Source of the DNA: Kocuria turfanensis
GTDB lineage: Bacteria; Actinomycetota; Actinomycetes; Actinomycetales; Micrococcaceae
Direction: 5' to 3'
Assembly (NCBI RefSeq): GCF_001580365.1
Contig: NZ_CP014480.1
Span: forward strand, 3,061,981-3,125,980
DNA: 64,000 nucleotides
A program made the position numbers and the translations under genes. The notes under the pieces are model-generated. The model had not been told where the DNA came from, ran no database searches, and was given only the letters and a program-made list of their open reading frames with translations. Positions 37,551 to 46,504 of the stretch are shown here, piece by piece (position 1 is the first letter of the stretch; every line of letters begins with the position of its first letter).

Positions 37551-38467
37551 CCCGTCCCTCGGACCGCCCCGGACGCCTCGGGGTGGGGATCGTCAGCGCC
37601 GGCAGGGTGGGCGCCGTCCTCGGCGCGGCGCTGCGCGCGGCCGGGCACGCCGTGGTCGGGGTCAACGCGGTCTCCGAGGCCAGCCGGGACCGGGCCGAGG
37701 CCCTCCTCCCGGACGTGCCCGTCCTGGACGTGCCCGCCGTCCTGGACCGGGCCGAGCTCGTGCTGCTCGCCGTGCCCGACGACGAGCTGCCCGGTCTCGT
37801 GCAGGGCCTCGCCGACGCGCAGCTGTGGCAGGCCGGGCAGCTCGTGGTGCACACCGCCGGCCGCTGGGGCACCGGCGTCCTCGACCCCGCCCGCCGGCTG
37901 GGGGCCATCCCGCTGGCCGTCCACCCGGCGATGACCTTCACGGGCCTGAGCCTGGACCTCGCCCGGCTGAGCGACTGTTCGTTCGGGATCACCGCCCCGG
38001 CGCCGGTGCTGCCCATCGCCCAGGCGCTCGTGGTGGAGATGGGGGCCGAGCCGGTGGTCGTGGCCGAGGCCGACCGCCCGCTCTACCACGCCGCCCTCGC
38101 CCACGGCGCCAACCACCTGATGACCGTCGCCGGGCAGTCGATGCAGGTGCTGCGCGACATCGGCGTGGAGCACCCGGACCGGATGCTCGGGCCCCTGCTG
38201 CGCGCGACCCTCGACAACGCCCTGGCCTCCGGGGAGTCGGCGCTGACCGGCCCCGTCGCCCGCGGGGACGCGGGCACCGTGGCCGCCCACCGCGGGGCCC
38301 TGGACGAGTACGCCCACGGGCACCAGGGCGACGACGTCCTGCTGGCCTACCTGGACCTCGCCCGCGTCACCGCCCGCCGTGCCCTGGACCGCGGCCTGCT
38401 CGACCGCCCCCGCTACGACGCCGTGCTGGCGGCCCTCGACCTCACCGACGGAAAGGACACCCCGTGA
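37547..38467 (+). CDS. Rossmann-fold / DUF2520 oxidoreductase-like protein
   Basis: A 306-residue protein with an N-terminal NAD(P)-binding fold ([23 protein letters not shown], then [11 protein letters not shown]) and a C-terminal helical DUF2520 domain ([22 protein letters not shown]). The usual GxGxxG is SAGRVG, slightly degenerate. It overlaps the PH gene (ATGA) and panC (GTGA). This association makes a role as a ketopantoate reductase (PanG/PanE-like) in pantothenate synthesis plausible, but that is inference; no experimental basis comes from this sequence. Confidence 0.82.
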   Translation: MTRPSDRPGRLGVGIVSAGRVGAVLGAALRAAGHAVVGVNAVSEASRDRAEALLPDVPVLDVPAVLDRAELVLLAVPDDELPGLVQGLADAQLWQAGQLVVHTAGRWGTGVLDPARRLGAIPLAVHPAMTFTGLSLDLARLSDCSFGITAPAPVLPIAQALVVEMGAEPVVVAEADRPLYHAALAHGANHLMTVAGQSMQVLRDIGVEHPDRMLGPLLRATLDNALASGESALTGPVARGDAGTVAAHRGALDEYAHGHQGDDVLLAYLDLARVTARRALDRGLLDRPRYDAVLAALDLTDGKDTP

Positions 38468-39321
38468 TCACCTCCACCACCCCCCGCGTCTGCCGGGGCA
38501 TCGGGGAGTTCCGCGCCGCCCTCGCCGAGCGCCTCGCCGCGGCGCCCGGCGAGGCGTCGCTGGGGCTGGTGCCCACCATGGGGGCGCTGCACGAGGGGCA
38601 CGCCCACCTGGTGCGCCTCGCGCGGGAGGAGAACGCCGTGGTCGCGGTCTCGGTCTTCGTCAACCCGCTCCAGTTCGGCCCGGACGAGGACCTCGAGCGC
38701 TATCCGCGCACCCTCGAGGCCGACCTCGAGCTGCTCGCCCGGTGCGGGGCCGACCTCGTGTTCGCCCCCACCGTGGAGCAGATGTACCCCGACGGCGAGC
38801 CGCTGGTGCGCGTCACCGCGGGCCCGCTGGGGGCCGTGCTCGACGGCGCCAGCCGGCCGGGCCACTTCGACGGCGCGCTGACGGTGGTCAACAAGCTGCT
38901 CAACATCACCGCCCCGCCCGGACCGGGCCCCTTCCGCGCCTACTTCGGGGAGAAGGACGCCCAGCAGCTGCTGCTGGTGCGCCGGATGGTCGCCGACTTC
39001 GACCTGCCGGTCACCGTCCGCCCGGTGCCCATCGTGCGCGACGCCGACGGCCTGGCCCTGTCCTCGCGCAACCGCTACCTCGACGCCGGCCAGCGGCACG
39101 CGGCGCTCGTGCTCCCGGCCACCCTGCGGGCGCTCGCGGCCGGGGAGCTGGACCTCGACGCCGCCCGCGCCCGGATCGAGGCCGAGGACCAGGTCCGGCT
39201 CGACTACCTCGTCGTCGTCGACCCCCGCACGCTGGCGCCCGCGGCGCCCGCCCCCGGGGCCCTCGCCCTCGTCGCGGCGCACGTGGGCAGCACGCGGCTG
39301 ATCGACAACCTGGCCCTCTGA
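38464..39321 (+). CDS. panC: Pantothenate synthetase
   Basis: A 285-residue ligase joining pantoate and beta-alanine to make pantothenate (vitamin B5, CoA precursor). It shows [19 protein letters not shown] (HIGH-like nucleotidyl-transfer motif HEGH), [35 protein letters not shown] and [15 protein letters not shown]. The GTG overlaps the DUF2520 stop (GTGA), with AAAGGA upstream. panB and panD are not in this window. Confidence 0.95.
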   Translation: MITSTTPRVCRGIGEFRAALAERLAAAPGEASLGLVPTMGALHEGHAHLVRLAREENAVVAVSVFVNPLQFGPDEDLERYPRTLEADLELLARCGADLVFAPTVEQMYPDGEPLVRVTAGPLGAVLDGASRPGHFDGALTVVNKLLNITAPPGPGPFRAYFGEKDAQQLLLVRRMVADFDLPVTVRPVPIVRDADGLALSSRNRYLDAGQRHAALVLPATLRALAAGELDLDAARARIEAEDQVRLDYLVVVDPRTLAPAAPAPGALALVAAHVGSTRLIDNLAL

Positions 39322-39374
39322 GCTCCGCCGCCCGGGCGTCCCCGGGCCCCGGGGGAGGGATTTGACCCCCGCGA

Positions 39375-39380
39375 TATCCT
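39375..39380 (+). promoter_or_regulatory. -10 element TATCCT for lysS
   Basis: TATCCT ends 8 bases before the lysS GTG, with no ribosome site between. This suggests lysS has its own, nearly leaderless, promoter. Confidence 0.5.
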
Positions 39381-39388
39381 GGACCACT

Positions 39389-40915
39389 GTGACCAACGCG
39401 CAGAACACCACCCCGACCGTCCAGGACCAGGCCGCCGAGCAGGCCGAGCTCTCGGAGCAGATGCAGTTCCGGCTCGCCAAGCGCGCCCGGCTGCTCGAGT
39501 CCGGCCGGGAGGCCTACCCCGTGGGCGTGGAGCGCACGCACACCCTCGCGCAGGTCCGTGAGGCCCACGGCGACCTGGAGCCCGGCGAGGAGACCGGGCA
39601 GTTCGTGGGCGTGGCCGGGCGCGTGGTGTTCGTGCGCAACACCGGCAAGCTGTGCTTCGCGACCCTCCAGGAGGGGGACGGCACCCGCCTGCAGGTCATG
39701 CTCTCCCTCGCGAAGGTGGGCGAGGAGTCCCTGGCCGAGTGGAAGCAGCTCGTGGACCTCGGCGACTTCGTGGCCGTCCACGGCGAGGTCGTGGCCTCCC
39801 GCCGCGGCGAGCTGTCCGTCATGGCCGACGCGTGGTCCATGGCCTCGAAGGCCCTGCGGCCGCTGCCCACGCTGCACAACGAGCTCAACGACGAGACCCG
39901 GGTGCGCCGGCGCTACCTGGACCTCATCGTCCGGCCCGAGGCCCGCGACGTCGTGGTGAAGCGGGCGCGGATCATCCAGACGGTGCGCAACGTCCTGGTC
40001 GAGCGCGGCTACGTGGAGATCGAGACGCCCATCCTGCAGCTGGTGCACGGCGGGGCGAGCGCCCGGCCCTTCGAGACCCACCTGAACGCCTTCGACCAGG
40101 ACATGACCCTGCGCATCGCCACGGAGCTCTACCTCAAGCGCGCCGTGGTGGGCGGGATCGAGCGGGTCTTCGAGATCGGCCGGGTCTTCCGCAACGAGGG
40201 CGTCGACTCCTCGCACAGCCCGGAGTTCACCACCCTGGAGGCCTACGAGGCCTACGCCGACCAGTTCACGATGGCCGAGCGGATCCGGGAGATCATCCTC
40301 GCGTGCGCCGACGCCCTGGGCATGGACACGATCGAGACGGACCGGGGCACGATCGACCTGCGCGGACCGTGGCGCTGGCTCTCGGTGTACCCCGCGCTGT
40401 CCGAGGCCGTCGGCCGCACGATCACCCCGCAGACGCCCGTGGCGGAGCTCCGCCGGGTCGCCGAGGAGCACGAGGTCGCGGTGGACCCGGCCTGGGACGC
40501 GGAGAAGCACGTGCTCGAGCTGTTCGGGGAGATCGTGGAGCCCACCCTGATCCAGCCGACCTTCGTGTGCGACTACCCGCCCTCCGCGCAGCCGCTGGCC
40601 CGTCAGCACCGCTCCGAGCACGGGCTGATCGAGGCCTGGGACCTGATCATCGGCGGGATGGAGCGCGGCACCGCCTTCTCCGAGCTGATCGACCCGGTGG
40701 TCCAGCGGGAGCGGCTCACCGAGCAGTCCCGCCGCGCCGCCGCCGGTGACGACGAGGCCATGCGCCTGGACGAGGACTTCCTGCGCGCCCTCGAGCACGG
40801 CGCCCCGCCCATGGGCGGGCTGGGCCTGGGCCTGGACCGGCTGATCATGCTGTTCACCGACCTCGGGATCCGGGAGACCATCCTGTTCCCCCTCATGAAG
40901 CCGGAGCAGGACTGA
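39389..40915 (+). CDS. lysS: Lysyl-tRNA synthetase (class II)
   Basis: A 508-residue class IIb synthetase. The N-terminal OB-fold (about residues 65-170; FVGVAGRVVFVRNTGKLCFATLQEGDG) binds the anticodon. The catalytic domain has RYLDLIVRPEARD, motif 2 RVFEIGRVFRNEGVDSSHSPEFTTLEAY and motif 3 GLGLGLDRLIMLFTD. GTG 39389 is chosen over an upstream TTG because a -10 sits 8 bases before it. The very C-terminus LFPLMKPEQD is typical. Confidence 0.96.
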   Translation: MTNAQNTTPTVQDQAAEQAELSEQMQFRLAKRARLLESGREAYPVGVERTHTLAQVREAHGDLEPGEETGQFVGVAGRVVFVRNTGKLCFATLQEGDGTRLQVMLSLAKVGEESLAEWKQLVDLGDFVAVHGEVVASRRGELSVMADAWSMASKALRPLPTLHNELNDETRVRRRYLDLIVRPEARDVVVKRARIIQTVRNVLVERGYVEIETPILQLVHGGASARPFETHLNAFDQDMTLRIATELYLKRAVVGGIERVFEIGRVFRNEGVDSSHSPEFTTLEAYEAYADQFTMAERIREIILACADALGMDTIETDRGTIDLRGPWRWLSVYPALSEAVGRTITPQTPVAELRRVAEEHEVAVDPAWDAEKHVLELFGEIVEPTLIQPTFVCDYPPSAQPLARQHRSEHGLIEAWDLIIGGMERGTAFSELIDPVVQRERLTEQSRRAAAGDDEAMRLDEDFLRALEHGAPPMGGLGLGLDRLIMLFTDLGIRETILFPLMKPEQD

Positions 40916-40968
40916 GCCCGTCCGCGGGCCCTCAGCCTCCGTCCAGACCGTCCCGGGAGAATCACCCC

Positions 40969-41184
40969 ATGGAATACATCGTCGTCCTGCTGCCGTCCAT
41001 CAGCATCGGCATCATCTTCTGGCTGATCCTCCGGTCGATCTTCCGCGGCGACCGCACCGAGCGCGCCGCCGAGTCCCGCTCCCAGGAGGACGCGCAGCGC
41101 TGGTACGAGCAGATCCGGGAGCGCGACGGCGCCGACGTGCCCTTCGGCCACCGGCCGCGCCGCGGGCGCGGCACGCGCCGCTGA
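40969..41184 (+). CDS. Small single-helix membrane protein
   Basis: A 71-residue protein: one N-terminal membrane helix (YIVVLLPSISIGIIFWLILRSIF) and a charged, basic C-terminal part ending RRGRGTRR. The ATG is preceded by GGGAG. Small proteins of this design are conserved between lysS and lsr2 in related actinobacteria. The function is unknown. Confidence 0.72.
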   Translation: MEYIVVLLPSISIGIIFWLILRSIFRGDRTERAAESRSQEDAQRWYEQIRERDGADVPFGHRPRRGRGTRR

Positions 41185-41300
41185 CCCGGCGCTGCCCGTC
41201 CCCGCCGCCCGCGGCCTTTCCGATGAATTCGGATCGGTGAAGGGGTTTCAACCCCCGAGTTTCCCCGGGAATCCCACCGGAACTTATCCCCTTTTTCGTG

Positions 41301-41330
41301 CTGACGAATTGTTCCACGAAATTGTAGGAT
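41301..41330 (+). promoter_or_regulatory. Candidate lsr2 promoter
   Basis: CTGACG (41301-41306) and TAGGAT (41325-41330) are spaced by 18 bases. The predicted start near 41337 would give a leader of about 150 bases containing both hairpins. Confidence 0.5.
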
Positions 41331-41340
41331 AAAGTCGACA

Positions 41341-41366
41341 GCACCGGGAACAGGAGTTCCCGGTGC
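41341..41366 (+). promoter_or_regulatory. First hairpin in lsr2 leader
   Basis: Arms 41341-41350 and 41357-41366 form a perfect 10-bp stem; the 6-base loop CAGGAG looks like a Shine-Dalgarno sequence held in a loop. Confidence 0.5.
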
Positions 41367-41424
41367 CGGTCGGAATTCATGATCCGGGTCTTCCGTCCCG
41401 GCACGGGGGAATCAGCAGCAGTTC

Positions 41425-41449
41425 AGGTCGCGCCGGACCGGCGCGACCT
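41425..41449 (+). promoter_or_regulatory. Second hairpin in lsr2 leader
   Basis: Arms 41425-41436 and 41438-41449 form a perfect 12-bp GC-rich stem, about 40 bases before the ATG. It could act as an attenuator or mRNA stabiliser. Confidence 0.55.
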
Positions 41450-41489
41450 CAGCAGGACGAACGCCGAAAGGCGGAGGAGAGTTTCAGCC

Positions 41490-41834
41490 ATGGCACAGAC
41501 CGTGAAGATCATTCTCGAGGACGACCTCGACGGCGGACCGGCCGAGGAGACCGTCCGCTTCGGGCTGGACGGGACCCAGTACGAGATCGATCTCTCCGAG
41601 GAGAACGCCGCGAAGCTGCGCGACGCCGTGCGGCCCTTCATCGCCAAGGCCCGGCGGGCCCAGAGCAAGCAGTCCCCGAAGCAGGCGCGCTCCGGCGGCG
41701 CCCGCCCCACCGGCAGGTCCAACCCGGACACCGCCGCCATCCGGCAGTGGGCCCGGGAGAACGGCCACCCGGTCTCCGACCGCGGCCGCATCCACCAGGA
41801 CGTGCAGAAGGCGTACTACGACGCCCACCAGTGA
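41490..41834 (+). CDS. lsr2: Nucleoid-associated protein Lsr2
   Basis: A 114-residue xenogeneic silencer that bridges AT-rich DNA, the actinobacterial counterpart of H-NS. The N-terminal oligomerisation domain has TVKIILEDDLDGGPAEETVRFG and YEIDLSEENAAKLR; the C-terminal DNA-binding part has IRQWARENGHPVSDRGRI, with the RGR AT-hook-like motif. A Lys/Ser-rich linker joins them. ATG 41490 is preceded by GGAGGAGAG. A perfect terminator follows. Monocistronic. Confidence 0.96.
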   Translation: MAQTVKIILEDDLDGGPAEETVRFGLDGTQYEIDLSEENAAKLRDAVRPFIAKARRAQSKQSPKQARSGGARPTGRSNPDTAAIRQWARENGHPVSDRGRIHQDVQKAYYDAHQ

Positions 41835-41887
41835 GCGCACCCGCACCGGTGCCCGGAGGACGACCCGGCGCCGGCGCGGACACCAGC

Positions 41888-41918
41888 AGGAGGGGCCGGT
41901 ATTCCGGCCCCTCCTTTT
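41888..41918 (+). terminator. Intrinsic terminator of lsr2
   Basis: Arms 41888-41899 and 41904-41915 form a perfect 12-bp stem with a TATT loop, followed by TTT. This is the most classical Rho-independent terminator in the window. Confidence 0.92.
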
Positions 41919-42299
41919 GTGTTCCGGCGGAGTTCCGTCACGTCCTCGGCATAACGTCGCCATCACATCGCCATAACCCCGGCAGTTCTCCGGCGGCGTT
42001 CCGTGCGGCCGGAATCTGTAGGTGCCGGGCCCGTTCTGCGGCGGGTCGGCGCTATTGCCGCGCACGGCCCCCGTGCAGCCTCCGGAATAGCCGTGGGCCG
42101 GTGCGGGGACAGGGTCCCCGGAATTACTTCGGTGACCTGCGCTTTCGGCGGTGCGGACGCAAATACCGATATCGGCCGGGCCTTTTCCGCGGCGCGGGCC
42201 GCGCTCGTGCCGGCCCCCCGTCTCGCCGGTGGCGAACAGCCCCCCGATCGGGCTCCCGGGTGCGTAGCATCGTCTGCAGACATCGACTGAGGAGTATCC
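41919..42299 (+). promoter_or_regulatory. clpC upstream region
   Basis: This 381-base region has no gene. TAGCAT at 42265-42270 is the likely -10 of clpC, and GGAG lies 7 bases before the ATG. CGC-TTTCG-GCG at 42140-42150 partly resembles the ClgR operator pattern, but two positions differ. No HspR- or CtsR-type site is obvious. Confidence 0.45.
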
Positions 42300-44864
42300 A
42301 TGTTCGAACGCTTCACCGACCGCGCCCGCCGGGTCGTGGTGCTGGCCCAGGAAGAGGCCAGGATGCTCAACCACAACTACATCGGCACCGAGCACCTGCT
42401 GCTCGGGCTGATCCACGAGGGCGAGGGAGTGGCCGCCAAGGCGCTCGACTCGATGGGCATCACCCTCACCGGCGCCCGCGAGCAGGTCCAGGACATCATC
42501 GGCCCGGGCCAGCAGGCCCCGTCCGGGCACATCCCCTTCACCCCGCGCGCCAAGAAGGTCCTCGAGCTCTCCCTGCGCGAGGCCCTCCAGCTCGGGCACA
42601 ACTACATCGGCACCGAGCACATCCTGCTGGGCATCATCCGCGCCGGTGAGGGCGTGGCCGCGCAGGTGCTGACCAAGCTCGGCGCGGAGCCGCAGAAGGT
42701 GCGCTCCACCGTGCTGGAGCTGATCTCCGGCTACCAGGGCGGGGGGACCCCCGAGAAGGAGGGCGCCGGCGTGCGCTCGGCCGGGCAGTCCGAGGGCACC
42801 CCCGCCGGTTCGGCGGTGCTGGACCAGTTCGGCCGCAACCTCACCGCGGCCGCCCGCGAGGGCAAGCTCGACCCGGTCATCGGGCGCTTCCGCGAGATGG
42901 AGCGCGTGATGCAGATCCTCTCCCGGCGCACCAAGAACAACCCGGTGCTGATCGGCGAGCCCGGCGTCGGCAAGACCGCGGTGGTCGAGGGCCTGGCCCA
43001 GGCCATCGTGCGCGGCGACGTCCCGGAGACCCTCAAGGACAAGCACCTCTACACGCTGGACCTCGGCTCCCTCGTGGCGGGCTCCCGCTACCGCGGCGAC
43101 TTCGAGGAGCGGCTCAAGAAGGTGCTCAAGGAGATCCGCACCCGCGGGGACATCATCCTGTTCATCGACGAGATCCACACGCTCGTCGGCGCCGGCGCGG
43201 CCGAGGGCGCGATCGACGCCGCGTCGATCCTGAAGCCGATGCTCGCCCGCGGCGAGCTGCAGACCATCGGCGCGACCACCCTCGACGAGTACCGCAAGCA
43301 CATCGAGAAGGACGCCGCCCTGGAGCGCCGCTTCCAGCCGATCCAGGTGGACGAGCCCTCCGAGGCGCACGCCGTGGAGATCCTCAAGGGACTGCGCGAC
43401 AAGTACGAGGCCCACCACCGCGTCTCCATCTCGGACGAGGCCCTCGAGGCCGCCGTCCACCTGGGGGCCCGCTACATCTCCGACCGCTTCCTCCCGGACA
43501 AGGCGATCGACCTGATCGACGAGGCCGGCGCACGGCTGCGGATCAAGCGGATGACCGCTCCGCCGGAGATCAAGGAGCTCGACGACCGCATCACCGAGGT
43601 GAAGCGGCTCAAGGAGGCCGCCATCGACGGCCAGGACTACGAGAAGGCCGCCTCGCTGCGCGACACCGAGCAGAAGCTCATCGCCGAGCGCGACGACAAG
43701 GACCGGGCCTGGCGCGAGGGCGGCGACGAGCTCGCCGAGGTGACCCCCGAGGTCATCTCCGACGTCCTCTCCGCCTCCACCGGGGTGCCCGTGTACAAGC
43801 TCACCGAGGAGGAGACGGGCCGTCTCCTGCACATGGAGGACGAGCTGCACAAGCGCATCATCGGCCAGGACGACGCCATCAAGGCGCTGTCCCGCTCGAT
43901 GCGGCGCACCCGCGCCGGCCTGAAGGACCCGAAGCGGCCCGGCGGCTCGTTCATCTTCGCCGGCCCCACCGGGGTGGGCAAGACCGAGCTCGCGAAGGCG
44001 CTCGCGGAGTTCCTGTTCGGGGACGAGGACGCCCTCATCACCCTGGACATGTCCGAGTACCAGGAGAAGCACACCGTCTCGCGCCTCTTCGGGGCCCCTC
44101 CCGGCTACGTGGGCTACGAGGAGGGCGGCCAGCTGACCGAGAAGGTGCGCCGCAAGCCGTTCTCCGTGGTCCTCTTCGACGAGGTCGAGAAGGCCCACCA
44201 GGACCTGTTCAACTCCCTGCTGCAGATCCTCGAGGACGGCCGCCTGACCGACTCGCAGGGCCGTGTGGTGGACTTCAAGAACACCGTGATCATCATGACC
44301 ACGAACCTGGGCACCAAGGACATCTCGCGGGCCGTGCCCGTGGGCTTCCAGACCGGGGTGGACTCCGCCTCCAGCTACGAGCGGATGCAGGCCAAGGTCC
44401 AGGACGAGCTCAAGGAGCACTTCCGCCCCGAGTTCCTCAACCGCGTGGACGAGATCATCGTCTTCCCGCAGCTGACGGAGTCGGAGATCGTCCAGATCGT
44501 GGACCTCTTCGTGGCCCGGCTGCAGGAGCGGCTGCGGGACCAGGGCATGTCGATCGAGCTCACCGACGCCGCCAAGGTGTGGGTCAGCCGCCGCGGCTAC
44601 GACCCGGCGATGGGCGCCCGGCCGCTGCGCCGCACCATGCAGCGGGAGATCGAGGACCGGCTCTCGGAGAAGATCCTCTTCGGGGAGATCAGCTCCGGGG
44701 AGAAGATCACGGTGGGCACCGAGGGCGAGGGCGACCAGGAGGTCCTCACCTTCTCCTCCACCCCGATGTACGACCTGACCGGCGACGGCATGGTCGACCC
44801 GATGGGCGGCTTCGAGGACGTCGAGGTCGTCCGCGGGGACGGGGAGCGCGGCGCCGAGGGCTGA
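42300..44864 (+). CDS. clpC: ClpC AAA+ chaperone-protease ATPase
   Basis: An 854-residue unfoldase that feeds proteins to ClpP. The N-domain (1-145) has two Clp-N repeats, each with [14 protein letters not shown] or [13 protein letters not shown]. The first AAA domain has GEPGVGKT (219-226) and [12 protein letters not shown]; the middle region holds a UVR motif ([15 protein letters not shown]), and the second AAA domain has GPTGVGKT (about 555-562) and [11 protein letters not shown]. The C-terminus is short and acidic. ATG has GGAG 7 bases upstream. Monocistronic. Confidence 0.97.
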   Translation: MFERFTDRARRVVVLAQEEARMLNHNYIGTEHLLLGLIHEGEGVAAKALDSMGITLTGAREQVQDIIGPGQQAPSGHIPFTPRAKKVLELSLREALQLGHNYIGTEHILLGIIRAGEGVAAQVLTKLGAEPQKVRSTVLELISGYQGGGTPEKEGAGVRSAGQSEGTPAGSAVLDQFGRNLTAAAREGKLDPVIGRFREMERVMQILSRRTKNNPVLIGEPGVGKTAVVEGLAQAIVRGDVPETLKDKHLYTLDLGSLVAGSRYRGDFEERLKKVLKEIRTRGDIILFIDEIHTLVGAGAAEGAIDAASILKPMLARGELQTIGATTLDEYRKHIEKDAALERRFQPIQVDEPSEAHAVEILKGLRDKYEAHHRVSISDEALEAAVHLGARYISDRFLPDKAIDLIDEAGARLRIKRMTAPPEIKELDDRITEVKRLKEAAIDGQDYEKAASLRDTEQKLIAERDDKDRAWREGGDELAEVTPEVISDVLSASTGVPVYKLTEEETGRLLHMEDELHKRIIGQDDAIKALSRSMRRTRAGLKDPKRPGGSFIFAGPTGVGKTELAKALAEFLFGDEDALITLDMSEYQEKHTVSRLFGAPPGYVGYEEGGQLTEKVRRKPFSVVLFDEVEKAHQDLFNSLLQILEDGRLTDSQGRVVDFKNTVIIMTTNLGTKDISRAVPVGFQTGVDSASSYERMQAKVQDELKEHFRPEFLNRVDEIIVFPQLTESEIVQIVDLFVARLQERLRDQGMSIELTDAAKVWVSRRGYDPAMGARPLRRTMQREIEDRLSEKILFGEISSGEKITVGTEGEGDQEVLTFSSTPMYDLTGDGMVDPMGGFEDVEVVRGDGERGAEG

Positions 44865-44879
44865 GCCCCTCCCGCCGGA

Positions 44880-44919
44880 CGGAAGGGCCCGCTGCGCACC
44901 CGCGCGGCGGGCCCTTCCG
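44880..44919 (+). terminator. Terminator of clpC
   Basis: Arms 44880-44892 and 44907-44919 form a perfect 13-bp stem with a 14-base loop, 15 bases past the clpC stop. Confidence 0.8.
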
Positions 44920-44982
44920 CGTCCCCCGAAGTGCGGGCGGTCGCGGGACGACATGCCCGGCGGCCTGCGGAGTTAGCGAGCG

Positions 44983-44988
44983 TACACT
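44983..44988 (+). promoter_or_regulatory. -10 element TACACT for the acetyltransferase gene (leaderless)
   Basis: TACACT ends 6 bases before GTG 44995, and no ribosome site is seen. Confidence 0.6.
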
Positions 44989-44994
44989 TGCCGC

Positions 44995-45522
44995 GTGACC
45001 GAACTGCGCCTGCGACCCGCCCGCACCTCCGACGTCCCCGCGATCAAGGAGCTGGTGGCCCCGCTGGCGCGGGCCGGGGTGCTGATCAACAAGGACACGG
45101 TCGCCTACTACGAGGGCATCCAGGAGTTCCTCGTCGCCGAGAGAGCCGACGACGCCCCGGGGCGCCTCGTCGGCTGCGGGGCCCTGCACGTGATGTGGGA
45201 GGACCTCGGCGAGGTCCGGACCCTGGCCACCTCCGACGCCTGGCGCGGGCGCGGCGTGGGGCGCGCCCTGCTGGCGGGGCTCATCGAGCGGGCCCGGGCG
45301 GTGGGGGTCTCCCGGGTGTTCTGCCTGACCTTCGAGGTGGACTTCTTCCGCCGGTACGGCTTCGAGGTGATGCCCAACCAGCAGCAGCTGGACCCGGACG
45401 TCTTCGCCGAACTGATGCGCTCCCACGACGAGGGCGTGGCCGAGTACCTCGACCTGGCCCGGGTGAAGCCGAACACGCTCGGCAACACCCGGATGATCCT
45501 CGAGCTCAGCCCGGAAGGCTGA
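44995..45522 (+). CDS. argA: GNAT acetyltransferase, ArgA-like N-acetylglutamate synthase
   Basis: A 175-residue single-domain GNAT protein, similar to the stand-alone N-acetylglutamate synthase of mycobacteria (arginine pathway). The acetyl-CoA-binding motif is WRGRGVGRALLAGLIERAR, preceded by LHVMWEDLGEVRTLAT and followed by VFCLTFEVDFFRRYGFEV. The GTG follows a -10 by 6 bases. The last 17 bases overlap the convergent mutY. Other GNAT functions are possible, but the VRTLAT segment and length favour this one. Confidence 0.8.
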   Translation: MTELRLRPARTSDVPAIKELVAPLARAGVLINKDTVAYYEGIQEFLVAERADDAPGRLVGCGALHVMWEDLGEVRTLATSDAWRGRGVGRALLAGLIERARAVGVSRVFCLTFEVDFFRRYGFEVMPNQQQLDPDVFAELMRSHDEGVAEYLDLARVKPNTLGNTRMILELSPEG

Positions 45523-46480
45523 TCCCCGCGGGGCCGCGCACCGCCAGACCGTCCTGGATCAGCCCGTCCAGGGCGCGCCGGCGCTGCTCCTGCGGGGCGT
45601 CGAGGCCGTGCAGGGCGTCCAGGGCGCGCAGGGGCTCCGGGGCCAGCCCGGTGCCGGTCGCGACGTCGACCGGGCCGGTCAGGTGCGGCTCCGGCACGGG
45701 GTCGCGCCCGGCCCGCAGCACGGCCAGCACGGCGCCGCGGACCTGGCGGTCCGTGCCGTGCCAGCTCTGCCCCCGGGGGGCCTCCGCCGGCTCGGGGCGG
45801 CCCGCGGCGACCCACGCGCACGCGTGCCGGACGGGGCACTGCTCGCAGCGCGGCGAGCGGGCGGTGCAGACCACCGCGCCGAGCTCCATCACCGCCTGGT
45901 TCCAGCGCACGGCGAGGGCGTCGTCCTCCGGCATCAGCCGCTCGGCGAGCCGGGTCTCCGCGGCCGTCAGGGAGCGGGACGGCAGCGCCCGTCCCGAGAC
46001 CACGCGGGCCTGCACGCGGCGGATGTTCGTGTCCACCACGACCTGCCGGTCCCCGAAGGCGAACACCGCGATCGCGGCGGCGGTGTAGGCGCCCACGCCG
46101 GGCAGGGCCAGCAGCTCGTCGTGCCCGGCCGGGACGCGCCCGCCGTGGCGCTCGGTGATCTCCACCGCGGCCGCGTGCAGGCGCAGGGCCCGCCGCGGAT
46201 AGCCCAGCCGGCCCCAGGCGCGCACCGCATCGCCGGTGCTCGCTGCCGCGAGGTCGGCCGGGTGCGGCCAGCGCTGCAGCCAGGCCCGCCACACCGGCAG
46301 CACGCGCACCACGGGCGTCTGCTGGAGCATGAACTCGCTGACCATGACGCCCCACGGGGAGCAGTCCGGGTCCCGCCACGGAAGGTCCCGGGCGGCGACG
46401 TCGTACCAGCCGGTCACGGCGCGGTGCAGGTCCGGCAGGCCGGGGTCCACGGCGGGGGCGGGGGCGGGAACGGAGCTCAT
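45506..46480 (-). CDS. mutY: A/G-specific adenine glycosylase
   Basis: A 324-residue DNA-repair enzyme removing adenine mispaired with 8-oxoguanine. The catalytic Glu is in VSEFMLQQTPV (E49), the helix-hairpin-helix has LPGVGAYTAAAIA, and the catalytic Asp is D150 in VVVDTN. The 4Fe-4S cluster Cys are C205, C212, C215 and C221 (C-x6-C-x2-C-x5-C). The C-terminal NUDIX-like domain is short compared with E. coli. ATG 46480 lies 7 bases from a reverse -10 shared with the divergent gene. Confidence 0.95.
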   Translation of the reverse strand: MSSVPAPAPAVDPGLPDLHRAVTGWYDVAARDLPWRDPDCSPWGVMVSEFMLQQTPVVRVLPVWRAWLQRWPHPADLAAASTGDAVRAWGRLGYPRRALRLHAAAVEITERHGGRVPAGHDELLALPGVGAYTAAAIAVFAFGDRQVVVDTNIRRVQARVVSGRALPSRSLTAAETRLAERLMPEDDALAVRWNQAVMELGAVVCTARSPRCEQCPVRHACAWVAAGRPEPAEAPRGQSWHGTDRQVRGAVLAVLRAGRDPVPEPHLTGPVDVATGTGLAPEPLRALDALHGLDAPQEQRRRALDGLIQDGLAVRGPAGISLPG

Positions 46481-46504
46481 CGCACCCACTGTAGCCTTGG
46501 TGGC
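46481..46504. promoter_or_regulatory. Overlapping divergent leaderless promoters (mutY / membrane protein)
   Basis: Only 24 bases separate the two divergent ATGs. Forward TAGCCT (46492-46497) and reverse TACAGT (46493-46488) share a TA step, and each ends 7 bases before its start codon. One DNA opening site probably serves both directions. Confidence 0.65.

Larger units (their letters stand above)
41185..41489. other. AT-rich intergenic region and structured leader of lsr2
   Basis: This 305-base gap has no gene. It is the most AT-rich stretch here and holds a short inverted repeat (41242-41247 / 41250-41255), a candidate promoter and two hairpins before lsr2. Lsr2 binds AT-rich DNA, so this may be its own target. 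Confidence 0.65.

Noticed and set aside
42140..42150. ClgR operator upstream of clpC
   Set aside because: Only the CGC-N5-GCG core is present; the flanks and central A differ, and such GC-rich cores are frequent by chance here. Noted only as a possibility.
41484..44954. A 1,156-codon reverse frame over clpC and lsr2
   Set aside because: It is antisense to highly conserved genes, and its translation is Val/Gly/His/Leu-biased with no domain.
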